A DNA stretch of 64,000 nucleotides from Artocarpus heterophyllus (taxonomy: Eukaryota > Streptophyta > Magnoliopsida > Rosales > Moraceae), in the NCBI GenBank assembly GCA_025403435.1, contig CM046341.1, forward strand, positions 20,545,460-20,609,459. Direction: 5' to 3'. The notes beneath the pieces are model-generated. The model was not told the DNA's origin and searched no databases. It saw only the letters and a list, made by a program, of their open reading frames with translations. This document shows positions 21,869 through 32,206 of this stretch, piece after piece (within the stretch, counting starts at the first letter, position 1; each line of letters begins with the position of its first letter). The translations under genes and the position numbers were made by a program.

Positions 21869-22357
21869 AGAAAACCCTCAATCCAGAAAATACAATTTTA
21901 ATGCAATTCATCAATTTTATTTTCAACAATTCAAAAACATAAAATTAGAGACTCAGGAAATACCTAGAGGCGCCATCATCAATCTTTAAGTTTCGACTTC
22001 TCGTTCCGTCTTCTCCGAATAATTATTTAATTACAAAATTCTTACAAATTAAAAATTAAATAATAATTCCTAGACGGAGATGATAGTCCGCCATCTAATT
22101 ACATGAAAAACCTAGATACACATTCTAACCTCTAAGGAACCATAACCAGTATTAATTAATTAATAAATAATTAAACAACAATTTAATCAACCATAATTAA
22201 TTAATAAACATTCACCATATAATCCATGACAACATATATATTATATAGAAACCTAGAGTGCATCTCTCTATAAAATTTAATTCAAGCATTGGAGAGATTA
22301 AGATCACAAAATTTATGCATATAACATGATCACAAACTTACAAATTTATGTAAAAAC

Positions 22358-22375
22358 CTCGGCTCTGATACCAAT
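22358..22375 (-). other. Primer-binding site of the Copia element
   Basis: On the sense strand ATTGGTATCAGAGCC follows the 5' LTR, with TGGTATCAGAGC matching the 3' end of initiator Met-tRNA. It fixes 22376-24407 as the 5' LTR. Confidence 0.95.
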
Positions 22376-24407
22376 TGTTGGAAACAAAGTGCGCAGCGGA
22401 ATTTTAAAATTTTTCATCAGAGTATTTTCCAAAACACAAGTTTGACATGTTATATGTATAAATTAAACAGATCTTACTAACCTTAGTGTGCCGAAGAACC
22501 TCCGCGACCTGTGTAGAGAAGTAACGTTTCAGAAGAGCCTCAACCAACTGGTCTTCTTTGCTATTCTCTATCCACAATCGGCGTGAGTGTGGGCTCACAC
22601 GTATAGCTCTTCCACCGGTGACTCTCCTTCCAACCAATAGAGAGAACCCAAAGCTAGTGTTCGTAATTTGTGAACAAAAGCTCTCAGGGAGTTTTCAGAT
22701 GCTCACTAGAAGAGTATCACTCTTAATCTCTCAAATTGATCTGAGTAAATCATTATACTCACTCCCTTTTTATACCTATTAGTCCTTGGGGTCAGTCCAT
22801 ATCAGATTAGGTCTCAAAAATCGAAACAGAATCAAGTTCGGATCAATATCTGATAAGATACGCGTGAAAAATGCGTAATCTTAACTGTCGCGGTCGGCAT
22901 GCCGAACTGTGTGATAGGCAGGCCGAACTGGCCAGTTCGGCAGGCTGAACTTTCTGATAGGCAGGCCGAACTGCCGAGAAAAAATCTCCGTGAATCTTTT
23001 ATTTTCCACCCGAGATTCTAAAGGATAAAGTCTCAGTTTTGATTCAAATAGCCCAATAGAAAAGATATCTGATCAAAACAAACTTTATCAAGATAATCTC
23101 TAAGAAAATAAATCAATTCACAATAATTCTACAAGTTTATCTTGTTCTAATTGTCCAAAATTAAAACAACCGATAAACAGACAAGAATTATCCGAACGCC
23201 ATAATTCAACAAGTTCATCTTGAACTAATTTCTTACATAATTAATTCAACCGATAAACAGACATGAATTATTTGATTCTTATAAATTTTAAACCAATCTG
23301 ATAAATCCGACATAAGTCACCAATTATTGGAAAAGCACGCCGTGTCGTTACAGGATTTTATGAGCTAGCAAAGGGGACCAAAATGGACCTATAAAGTTCA
23401 AGCTCATGATAATTATGAAACCCAATATCCCAGATATACATTTCACAATTATCAACTCCAACGCTACTCCACTAAAAGCTTGGAGCTGCACTCTCAAACT
23501 TTATAGAATTACGAAGCTCGTGTAGCTAAGTCTCCATGACATATCATAGTGTATCGCATCCCCATATGATCATCCATAACCGGCTTAAGGACAAGTTCTG
23601 TCTTACCTTCCCGATTATTTTTATCTTACGTTCCATTGTCTCACCATTAGAAAACTTGCCATCCAAAGATAGTATACCATTCGGTTACACCTATGTATCC
23701 AAATGGTTGAGCGCTCCAGTTTTCCAATTACAGGACAACGCATATAAGAGGATATCATTACTCCTAAAGAGGAGCTATGGATTCCATATCTATGAATAAA
23801 AAGTCTACGCTACCAAGAGTCATGCCTCCAACGTACCGGCATGCATGCCACTATAGAGATGTGGGAGTCACCCATTGGTACATCAAAAGACACAAATCGA
23901 GACAACGGGCCCATTATTCATCTCAGGATTAAGATACAATACAAATGATTGTCTAAAGTGAATCGATTTGCCAAGACAGAATTATTAATCCAAATCAATT
24001 CACTTTATGTCCCGATCCAACACATCGTCACCTATGACAACGCGCCAATGTTTCTATTCACGGAGTCCAACTCCGATGGCCAAGACAAACCATCTCCCAA
24101 AAGGGATATAGACAACATAACAATCTTTACATGAATAAAGCGCCCAACTTTATTCCCTCGATTGCGGATCATATGTTTTAGACCATCACCTTAAGAGTCG
24201 TGTCTACCGCATAATCATCCCATCATATGCCCAACTCTTAAGGTTTAGACTGACAGTCTCAGACTACTGTTTGCTTATCATACATTCAACAAATATGAAC
24301 GTAAAGAGGACAATATTTGGTATATATAAATGAATAAATTCTTTATTGATAAAAATGTCTCCAAAAACGTATTACATTTTTACTCCTTAGAGCATACATG
24401 TCTAACA
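22376..24407 (-). repeat. 5' LTR of the Copia element
   Basis: The LTR is 2032 bp. In sense orientation it starts TGTTAGACATGTATGCTC and ends TTTGTTTCCAACA. The TATA box GGTATAAAAAGG lies at 22765-22776. A GC dyad array at 22888-22976 sits about 110-210 bases upstream of it, in U3. It is nearly identical to the other LTR apart from scattered substitutions and the two indels around this array. Confidence 0.96.
22888..22976 (-). repeat. GC-rich dyad array in the Copia 5' LTR (long allele)
   Basis: The units are GGTCGGCATGCCGAACTG, GGCAGGCCGAACTG, GTTCGGCAGGCTGAAC and again GGCAGGCCGAACTG. The extra block of about 45 bases relative to the 3' LTR contains two of them. Its position upstream of the TATA box would suit an enhancer. 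Confidence 0.88.
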
Positions 24408-24412
24408 TGCTC

Positions 24413-25260
24413 CGGCAGCTTTCATGGATTTGATGAACAAGATATTCAGGCCGTATTTAGATCAGTTCATGATCGTGTTCATCGATGATATTCTTGTGTA
24501 TTCTAAGACTTGGGAGGATCATGAGCAGCATCTTCAGATCGTGCTTCAGACTCTACGGGAGCACCAGTTGTATGTTAAGAGGGAAAAGTGCGAGTTTTGG
24601 TTGACTGAGGTCAAGTTTCTAGGTCATGTTATCTCAGAGCATGGTATTTCGGTGGATCCGTCCAAGATTGAAACTATATTGGAGTGGGAACGACCAAGGA
24701 ATGTAGCAGAGATTCGTAGCTTCTTAGGTCTTGCTGGTTATTACAGGAAATTTGTAAAGGATTTTTTGAAGATTGCAGCTCCGTTGACGAGATTGATAAA
24801 GAAAAATGTCAGGTTAGAGTAGAATGAAGATTGTGAGCTTGCTTTTCAGGAATTGAAGAATCGATTGACTTCAGCTCTAGTGTTGGTTATTCCTAGCAGT
24901 GACGAGCCGTTTGAGGTTTATGCGGATGCTACAGGGCGAGGACTTGGATGCGTGTTGATGCAGCATGGACGTGTGGTTGTGTACGGATTGAGACAACTAC
25001 GACCTCATGAGCAGAATTATCCTACTCATGATTTAGAGCTCGCGGCAGTGATTTACGCGCTAAAGATTTGGAGGTATTACTTGTATGGAGCGTCGTTTTA
25101 GGTCTTCTCCGATCACAAGAGTTTGAGGTATTTGTTCAGTCAGAGGGATCTTAATTTGAGGCAGTGTAGATGGGTAGAGTATATGGAGGATTATGATTTC
25201 GCGTTGTAGTATCATCCCGGGAAAGCTAATGTGGTCGCGGATGCGCTTAGCAGGAAGTCT
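24413..25260 (+). pseudogene. Chromovirus reverse transcriptase C-terminal part and RNase H
   Basis: The RT resumes in frame with [11 protein letters not shown]. It contains the catalytic FIDDILVYS box (about 24475-24500), the [17 protein letters not shown] thumb segment and [14 protein letters not shown]. The RNase H follows with [15 protein letters not shown], where the first acidic residue is kept, then [26 protein letters not shown] and VVADALSRK. Stops are TAG near 24820, 25099 and 25207, at positions where Gln or Trp is usual. There is no frameshift. Confidence 0.93.
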
Positions 25261-26360
25261 TCAGGGATTCTCGCTTGTTTGGCTTTTGAGGACTGGACTA
25301 GGGATGCGACAGTGAGCGAGTATAGGCTACGGTATCATGAAGACTGTGATCGAGTTTTGGTATATCATGTGGAAGCGACTCTAGCTCTTGTTCGGATGGT
25401 AAAACAAAGTCAGTGGCAGGATCGGCATTTGCAGGAAATTTGGTCGCGGATTCAGAACGAGGAGCAGTTTGAAGAATGGAGCAAGCATGCAGATAGATCG
25501 TTGTATTTCCAGGAGCGTCTTGGAGTTCCAGCTATTGCCGAGGTGACGAAATCCGTTTTAGATAAAGCTCATAGGTCTCAGTTCACTATTCATCCAGGGA
25601 GCACAAAGATGTATCGCGATTTGAAGAGGCAGTATTGGTGGAGAGGCATGAAGAAAGATGTTCGAGAGTACGTGGCCAAGTGTTCGACGTGTCTTCAGGT
25701 GAAAACCGAGCATCAGAAGCCTGCAGGTCAGCTTCAGCCGCTTCCTATTCCAAGGTGAAAATGGGAGCATGTGATGATGGATTTTTTCACAAGTTTGCCG
25801 AGAACGGAGCAGCGGCATGATGCAGTTTTGGTTGTGGTTGACAGGTTGACGAAATCGGCGTATTTCATTCCCTTTAGGTCGATGTGTTCGAGGAGGATTC
25901 TCGGGGAGTTGTATATGCAGAACATTGTGAGGTTGCATGGAGTTCCTTTGTCTATCACCTCTGATCGAGACACCAGGTTTAATGCTAAGTACTGGAGGAG
26001 TTTTCAGGAGGCTTTAGGTACGGATTTAAACTTCAGTACGGCGTTTCATCCTCAGACTGATGGGCAGTCTAAGTGGGTTATTCAGATTCTTGAGGATATG
26101 TTGCGTGCCTGTGCGTTGGACTTCGGTGGGAATTGAAAGCAATGTTTACATTTGGCGGAGTTCGCATACAACAACAGTTATCAGGCAAGTATTGGTATGG
26201 CACCGTTTGAGGCGTTGTATGGGCGACCGTGTCGGTCACCTGTGTGTTGGGCCGAGCTGGAAGATAGGGTTATTCTTGGGCCGGATGAGATCCGTGATAT
26301 TAACGAGAAAGTCGCGATGATTCGAGAGCGATTGAGGGCAGCTCAGAGTTGACAGAAGAG
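25261..26360 (+). pseudogene. Chromovirus integrase
   Basis: The integrase follows the RNase H in the same frame. The HHCC zinc-binding block (AHRSQFTIHPGSTKMYRDL, then CSTCLQVK) lies at about 25567-25710. The catalytic core starts at MMDFFTSLPRT (first Asp) and contains ITSDRDTRFNAKYW (second Asp). In HPQTDGQSKWVIQ, the place of the third acidic residue (normally in QSERTI) reads Lys-Trp. Both changes, Glu to Lys and Arg to Trp, are single transitions. Stops lie at 25756, 26134 and 26350 (all TGA). The enzyme would join cDNA to the host genome; here it is doubly dead, by stops and by loss of the catalytic Glu. Confidence 0.92.
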
Positions 26361-26810
26361 TTACGTAGATAGGAGACGTAGACCCTTAGAGTTCGTAGTT
26401 GGAGATTTCATTCTCTTGAGGGTATCGTCTCGTAAGGGAACTATGCGGTTCGGGAAGAGTGGGAAGCTCGCGCCGAGGTATATTGGGCTGTTCGAGATCA
26501 CTTAGCGTGTTGGTATGGTCGCTTATCGGCTTGATCTTTCGCCCAAACTTTCTCATGTTCACGATGTGTTTCATGTGTCGATGCTTAGGAAGTGTCCACC
26601 TCAGCAGGGTAAGATAGTTTCGTTTCACAATGTGCAGGTTCAGGAAGATACGACGTACGAAGAAGTGCCGATTCAGATCATCGACCGAAAAGTGATTAGT
26701 TTGCGTCGTCGTGAGATACCATTGGTAAAGGTCGTGTGGCAGCATCATGGGATTGATGAAGCCACCTAGGAACTAGAGTCGGGTATGTAGGAATTATATC
26801 CGCATTTGTT
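26361..26810 (+). pseudogene. Chromovirus integrase C-terminus with chromodomain-like tail
   Basis: After the integrase core the frame reads SYVDRRRRPLEFVVGDFILLRV and LAPRYIGLFEI. It then has HVHDVFHVSMLRKC, the hallmark of chromovirus integrase C-termini. The tail runs IIDRKVISLRRREIPLVKVVW, HGIDEATXELES, a divergent chromodomain in which the conserved Trp codon has become TAG (near 26767). In this lineage the tail is thought to guide integration to particular chromatin. Stops are seen near 26504 and 26767-26790. Confidence 0.85.
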
Positions 26811-26868
26811 ATGTTTTTGAAATGAGTTGTAAATTTCGAGGGCGAAATTTCTTTTAGGGGTGGAGAGT

Positions 26869-28831
26869 TGTAATGCCTCGAAATTTATTTAATGTTAATG
26901 TAATATAAATGATGAATTAGTGTGCCATAATTAATGTTTCAACATTAATTTGATTATTGGGTTGGATTTAGAATTTTTGGTTATTTTGTTAATTTGATGA
27001 ATTCAAATGCTTTCTTAATTTTTGGTTATTTTGTTAATTTGATGAATTCAAATGCTTTCTTATTGTTTTAAAATGATGTTTTGAGTTTTAAAAACATAAC
27101 AATTTGTAAAATTTTAAAAATACTCCGTTTTACAAATTTTAAAAAATGATGGTTTTCGCACAGTAAAATCGCCCACCGATTTTCTCTATTTATTCTCCCT
27201 CTTCCTCCTCTCTCCTCACACTCTCCGACCTCTCTCTCTCTCTTCACTCGCTCTCTCTCTCTCTCTTGATCTCTCTCGGCTACCCTCTCATTCTCTCCCA
27301 AATTCTCTCTCAAAATTTTAATCAAATTCAAATCCAAGCTTCGGGTTAGCAAGGAGGAAGCTCGGGGACGTGATTTGGCAACCGAGAACGCGGATTGAAG
27401 CTTCGATTCGAGGTTAGTTTTGAAATTTCTAAACTTTTTCCAAAATTTTCAATTTTGTGCATTTTTGAAATCTAGGTTTGTTTAAGCTTAGAAAACCTTG
27501 GATTTGAATTAAATGAACTTAGAACAATTAGAATCTAAGCTTAGATTGAAGAAAAACAGATTGGATTCAAGATTTTTCATTTTTCTCCCTATTTTCTAAG
27601 CTTAGGCCAAACCTAGGGAAATGACCAGCCGACCGAACTTGGCTTCTGGCAGGCCAAACTGTATAGTTCGGCCGGCCGAAGCAGGGAGTCTGGCAGGCCG
27701 GCCGAGGCATGGAAAATTTTGTGATTTTCACCCGTTTTCACTGTTTTGAACCCTGATTTAAATTCCAACCTTATAGGATAATTTTAACGGTACAAATGGC
27801 ACGCTGGGACATCATGAAATGGTTTAGTAATATATAATGTCTCGAACTAGATATTGATCGACTTAGTTTGCATCTAGGATCGTTCGTGGTTCCGTGGAGC
27901 TAACGTATAGCGGACCAGGATTACGGTGTGGGGCACCAGCACGAGTATTGAGGTAGGACTTCTACCCTATTCCTTGGTAGCCTAGTTTAAAAATGATTTG
28001 GCTTTGAAAAGGATTTCTATTAAAATGTTTTCAACGGTTGTTTAAAAATGAATTTATCGGTTATATTTTAATATACCGTGAACTGAAAATGAACTTCATA
28101 ATGAATGTAAATGACAACACTCAGTAATTGGGTTTTGAATGATGATGATAACAAACATATAGCATGATGTCATATCAGAGATCGGGTCGTGTAGCGATCG
28201 ACCTTGGGGGTAGGTCCCGAAACCCAGCTAGGCCACTATGGTGGTAATACTATTATGGTTTGCCTAGGAAAGGAAAATGATATTATTGGTTATACGGGTA
28301 AACTGTTCTGGCTAAGAATGGTTTTACTCAAATTTATTTATTTATTTATTTATTCAAGGTTTCCTTTAAATAACTCCTGAATAATGACTTGTTTCTTTAC
28401 ATTAAATTATTTTATAAAACATAGTCCTACTGAGCCTTTCGCTCACGTTTTATTTGTTTTAAATTTTCCCCTCTAGGTGGTTTTCCATTTAGGTTTGGAG
28501 AGGATTCTTCGGACCGAACTCAGGAGCAATAGAAGAATTAATTTATCTTTTGTATCATTTAATCAAGGCATGTAAGACTTTAACTTTATTTGTATCTGGA
28601 CTGTGATTGTATTTATGATATTGTCAGTACTATGTGTGTGCACAAGTTGTGGGTCTGTGGGACCCATACTCGCTACGTTATTCTTTTATGTAAATTTTTC
28701 ATGAATGGTTTTCTTTAAATTTTCATATTTTATATTTAATTCAACCCCTTAAACTTTGGATTTTAATTAAATTCTCTTTTAATTAATTTAAATAATCCGC
28801 CACGTCACCTCCTGTACTTTGGGGCGTGACA
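26869..28831 (+). repeat. 3' LTR of the chromovirus
   Basis: The LTR is 1963 bp, begins TGTAATGCCTCGAAAT and ends TTGGGGCGTGACA. A purine-rich tract (AGGGGTGGAGAG, about 26856-26867) directly precedes it. It differs from the 5' LTR by a tandem duplication of about 45 bases near 26970-27060 (GATGAATTCAAATGCTTTCT twice). It also has a different GC dyad region at 27605-27715 and lacks the roughly 150-base segment found at 11111-11264. Confidence 0.95.
27605..27715 (+). repeat. GC-rich dyad array in the chromovirus 3' LTR
   Basis: It includes CAGCCGACCGAAC, GGCAGGCCAAAC, the perfect 14-base palindrome TTCGGCCGGCCGAA (27667-27680) and GGCAGGCCGGCCGAGG. Only the last units (GCAGGGAGTC and GAGGCATGG) align well with the 5' LTR. 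Confidence 0.85.
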
Positions 28832-28836
28832 TTAAG

Positions 28837-29290
28837 TGACGAGTTTGTTTTTCTTTACGACACACTAAGAAAAGATTGGGATAGCAGAGCTTATTGTTAT
28901 TTACGGTTGGTAGTTTTGATAGGAAGTTGAGAATGTTTATATGATCAATTTTATTGGTGGCAAATGAACCTTTAACTGTTCAATCATTATTTTTTACAAA
29001 TTTGTGCTATTAGTCTTATTTTATTTATTTTTGTTTTCGTTGTTTTTAATAATTTTAGTTAATTATTCCAAAAACCCTATTTTAATTTATTCAAAAAATT
29101 AATAACTTATTAGTTAAACTCAATCGTCGCGGGAACGACTCGTTCTCACTGCTATCCTTATTAACGACGACATTTAAAGTAAGATATTAATTTTGGTGTC
29201 TCCTAATACATACTAGTGTCGTTTTTGTGGAGAGTGATTTTTATCTAATATTAGAGATTAGTAATTTTAATAATGCAGCATGTTACACAC
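28837..29290 (+). mobile_element. Right part of the older LTR-like sequence split by the chromovirus
   Basis: This continues the sequence that stops at 10429; the TTAAG target is single on joining. It includes GCGGGAACGACTCGTTCTCA followed by CTGCTATCC (about 29128-29158), like phrases found in LTRs or leaders of Athila-type plant elements. No coding is visible. The outer end is uncertain. Confidence 0.4.
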
Positions 29291-29533
29291 AAATTCCAAA
29301 GATGAAGATGGTTTTTTTTTTTTTGGTGACAAAAGTTGAAGGATTTTCTTTCTTCTAAGCTAAGTTTTAAGTTTTTATTTTTTTAGTGGATGACATACCA
29401 TAAGTTGAGTGAGCTAATAAGACGGATAGTAAGTCTAATCATGATCATAAAAGTTAGAGGAGTAGTCATAATGCTGTAGTTGTTAAACCCATCGTTTGTC
29501 ATGTAGTAAATAAAAGGCCGATAGATACTATGA
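29291..29533. other. Intervening sequence without a gene
   Basis: A T-rich run (29312-29325) and AT-rich sequence. The minus-strand frame at 29383-29649 overlaps the MITE end and has no recognisable motif. Confidence 0.4.
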
Positions 29534-29774
29534 GGGTGTTTGATATACAATAATCCTGAGGTGAGAATGAGAATCTTACAGATTTCCATGTTTGGTATGC
29601 AGTAATCTGAGTTTTGGATTCCTAAGAAACTCATTCCCATGTGATTCATATTATCTCATTTTGGAGTAATCTGAATCCCATCCAATAAGGTGATATTCAT
29701 ATTCCTAGGAATCTCAAAATTATAAAAATCTCATTTTTTTTTCTATGATGATAATGATAATTATATTATTATTA

Positions 29775-29815
<41 letters not shown>

Positions 29816-30747
29816 AAATTAATATTTCTATACAATATAAATATAAAAATTATATCAATATAAAATAATAATTTGATAATAATGATAATAATGACATTAA
29901 CAATAATAATAAAAATATATAATATATTACATATACAATATCTAGATATAATATATATTATTAATTAATGTTAGAATATAATATATATTAATACTATAAT
30001 AATAAAATAAAATAATTTCATACTATATTATAAATTAATATTAATATATGATATAGATATAAATATTATATCAATATAAAATTATAATTTAATAATAAGA
30101 ATAATAATAACATTAATAGTAAAAACATAATAATATAACATCAATATGAATAGTATAATATTAATATTCATAGTCATATCAATATAAAATTATATAAATA
30201 CTATTATAATAATTATAAATATAAAATATAACTAAATATATTTAATATTTTTTATAACAATATTTTTATTTAATATTAATATTAATATAAATACTAATAT
30301 ATTATTAAGAATTATATTTTTATTATTATTTACATTCATATCAATATATTATATATTATATACAACATTTTAATATTAATGTATTGTTAAATAATAATTG
30401 TATGATTATTATAAATTAATATTTTTATATAATATAAAGAAAGTATTATATTAATATAAAATAATAATTATTTAATAATAATGATAATAATAACATTAAT
30501 ATTCATAGTAATATTAATGTTAAATTATATATAATATTATTTTATTATTTATATTGATATTATTATTATTTAATATTAGTACTAATATATTTAATATTAT
30601 TTTATTATATAATGTATTATTCCTAGAAATCTAATAAAAGATTCTTATGTACAACCAAACGTGATAATCTTGGTTCCTAGGAATCATATTCCCTATAATC
30701 ATTTTCCTAGGAATATAATTCCTACTGATTACTGCATACCAAACACC
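29534..30747. mobile_element. MITE-like element with an extremely AT-rich core
   Basis: The left end GGTGTTTGATATACAATAAT and the reverse complement of the right end, GGTGTTTGGTATGCAGTAAT, match at about 17 of 20 positions, so they form terminal inverted repeats. A second copy of GTTTGGTATGCAGTAATC lies inside the left end (29594-29612), as do mirrored CCTAGGAAT units near both ends. Flanking bases are TGA on the left and TCA on the right, so the target duplication is unclear. The core (about 29740-30640) is almost pure A/T, dominated by AAT/TTA/ATA runs. No ORF is present. It is probably a non-autonomous DNA transposon. Confidence 0.65.
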
Positions 30748-31792
30748 TCATGTCATGTTCATCTATCCGGTTGTTGCGCAACGATGTATTTGATGTTTCA
30801 TGCTGGCTTGTTGTCACATAGGTGAGGACTTTTGAATTGATGGGCTTGATGCAACGTCAACACTCTTACCTTTCTAACCTTTTTGAAGGCGCATCTGCCT
30901 ATTGTGCCTGTATCCCTTGCAATGGCTACACTTCTTTCTAACAATTTTTTAGTTGTAATCCCTATTCAAGGATCTCTGTTTAGCTTACGGTTTCTAGTGC
31001 CTTTATTTCGCATGACAACACCTTCTTTCACATGACGATAGGTGACCGTTAGATTTTTTTTAAGATGATGTTATATTGGACTCCCTCTTCTTGGAATTTT
31101 GTTAGATACAATCATGCTCAATCACCGAGTTCTTCATTTGAGCAGTGAGCATAGGTCATGATATATTATTAACTGATGAAAGTTGTAATAATTTATTATT
31201 CAAATTAGATAACGAATTTTAGTTATTACTTGTAGCTAACAGAAAACAATATAAAGGACATAAATGAAAATAGATGAATCAACAAATCAAGTATTGGAAA
31301 CAACAACCAATTTGGAAAAAAACTTATTCAGATCATCAATTATAACCGCAAGGAATAGTACAGAGAGATAAATTTTCAAATTTGAACCAGATGGTGCACT
31401 TATAACTAGTACTTTAAGATCAAACTGTCCCAAAAAACGTAGCTTAAAACAACATAAGAATGCAAAATACACTGATTGCCGAGAAAAATTGAAAAAATTT
31501 TTCCTTCACACGTGTATACTCGACCCCTTCCTAACCATCCACATATCTATCCCTCTCTACCAAAAAAAAAAAAAAAAAAAATCCCCAGATGCGAATAAAT
31601 TGAACCTTACAGGCATGCGCACGAAATTAGGTTTAAGTGAGATCCTTGATCATCTTAAACATGGTTAGTTTCCTCACTTACAGTCAAAAGGAGAATCGAA
31701 GTCTATTAACTACTTCTGAGAGAGCATAGCCGGATAAAATGCCCGCAGACCCAATCATATAAAGTAAAAATCAAATGCGAAAACTTAACCCA
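30748..31792. other. Unassigned sequence with a 20-base A run
   Basis: No gene is recognised. A homopolymer A run occupies 31562-31581. The minus-strand frame at 31287-31472 (61 residues, hydrophobic) has no known motif. On the minus strand TGTAAGTGAGG near 31680 looks like a splice donor downstream of the ORF at 31793-32206. A spliced minus-strand transcript is therefore conceivable but unproven. Confidence 0.35.
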
Positions 31793-32206
31793 CTATTCCA
31801 TGATATTCAATTCATTGATGTATTCTGGATCCTGACCTCCGCTGAGAAAATATTTCAAAAAGGCAAGCAATCTACAATAATTTACAAATTCGAAAGGTAC
31901 CCACAAAACGAATGGGGAGGAGAGAGCACAATAAATTATATCAAGTAAAGACCACAATAAACATGGGCGCAACGTCGATCTGAGCTTGGGCATGGGGGGC
32001 TGTGTGCCGGGTGGAGTTGGGGGCCATGCTTTGGGTGGCTTGCCGGCCTCCGACCGGAGCTTGGGGGCGGATGGTTGGGTACTGGCGGGCCGGCCGTTTT
32101 GGAGAAGATGGAAGAAGGGGAAGTCAATTTTTTTTGTTTGGCTAAGTTGCAAAACGATATGACGTCTTTCCCTTTCATTAACCTGTATTTGACCGGCTAT
32201 GGGCAA
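31793..32206 (-). CDS. Unrecognised 137-residue ORF with a Pro-rich half and a hydrophobic C-terminus
   Basis: I do not recognise this protein. The N-terminal half is basic and Pro-rich (AWPPTPPGTQPPMPKL). The C-terminal half has a hydrophobic segment LLDIIYCALSSPFVLWVPF and a charged end GGQDPEYINELNIME. The C-terminal part looks more like real protein than most frames here, because it combines aromatic residues with an amphipathic end. The GC-rich Pro-coding stretch (31975-32095) contains short repeats of GAGCTTGGG and could produce a chance frame. It overlaps no transposon I can define. It may be an exon or remnant of a host gene. Confidence 0.25.
   Translation of the reverse strand: MPIAGQIQVNERERRHIVLQLSQTKKIDFPFFHLLQNGRPASTQPSAPKLRSEAGKPPKAWPPTPPGTQPPMPKLRSTLRPCLLWSLLDIIYCALSSPFVLWVPFEFVNYCRLLAFLKYFLSGGQDPEYINELNIME

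Larger units (their letters stand above)
14778..24412 (-). mobile_element. Complete Ty1/Copia element nested in the chromovirus RT
   Basis: The element (14783-24407) runs on the minus strand: 5' LTR at 22376-24407, PBS, a 1.6-kb leader, gag-pol from 20710 down to 16775, a purine tract and the 3' LTR at 14783-16760. The target duplication TGCTC is intact on both sides (14778-14782 and 24408-24412). The polyprotein order GAG, protease, integrase, RT, RNase H is diagnostic for Copia. It has far fewer lesions than the host chromovirus and the older Copia copy at 1-1660, which fits a younger insertion, but it still has frameshifts and stops. Confidence 0.97.
10430..28836 (+). mobile_element. Complete Ty3/Gypsy chromovirus (Tekay-like) with nested Copia element
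   Basis: Two LTRs (10435-12500 and 26869-28831) flank gag, protease, RT/RNase H, integrase and a chromodomain-like tail, all on the plus strand. The 5-bp target duplication TTAAG is intact on both sides (10430-10434 and 28832-28836). A Met-tRNA PBS follows the left LTR and a purine-rich tract precedes the right one. The internal region is interrupted in the RT by a 9.6-kb Copia element (14783-24407). Without it, the chromovirus is about 8.8 kb. The domain order and the chromodomain-like end place it among chromoviruses, and the long LTRs suggest the Tekay/Del lineage. Stops throughout the coding region make it inactive. Confidence 0.95.

Noticed and set aside
21600..21989. Gly/Arg/Pro/Cys-rich frames on both strands in the Copia leader
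   Set aside because: They are produced by the GC dyad array; both strands are open because the repeats are palindromic.
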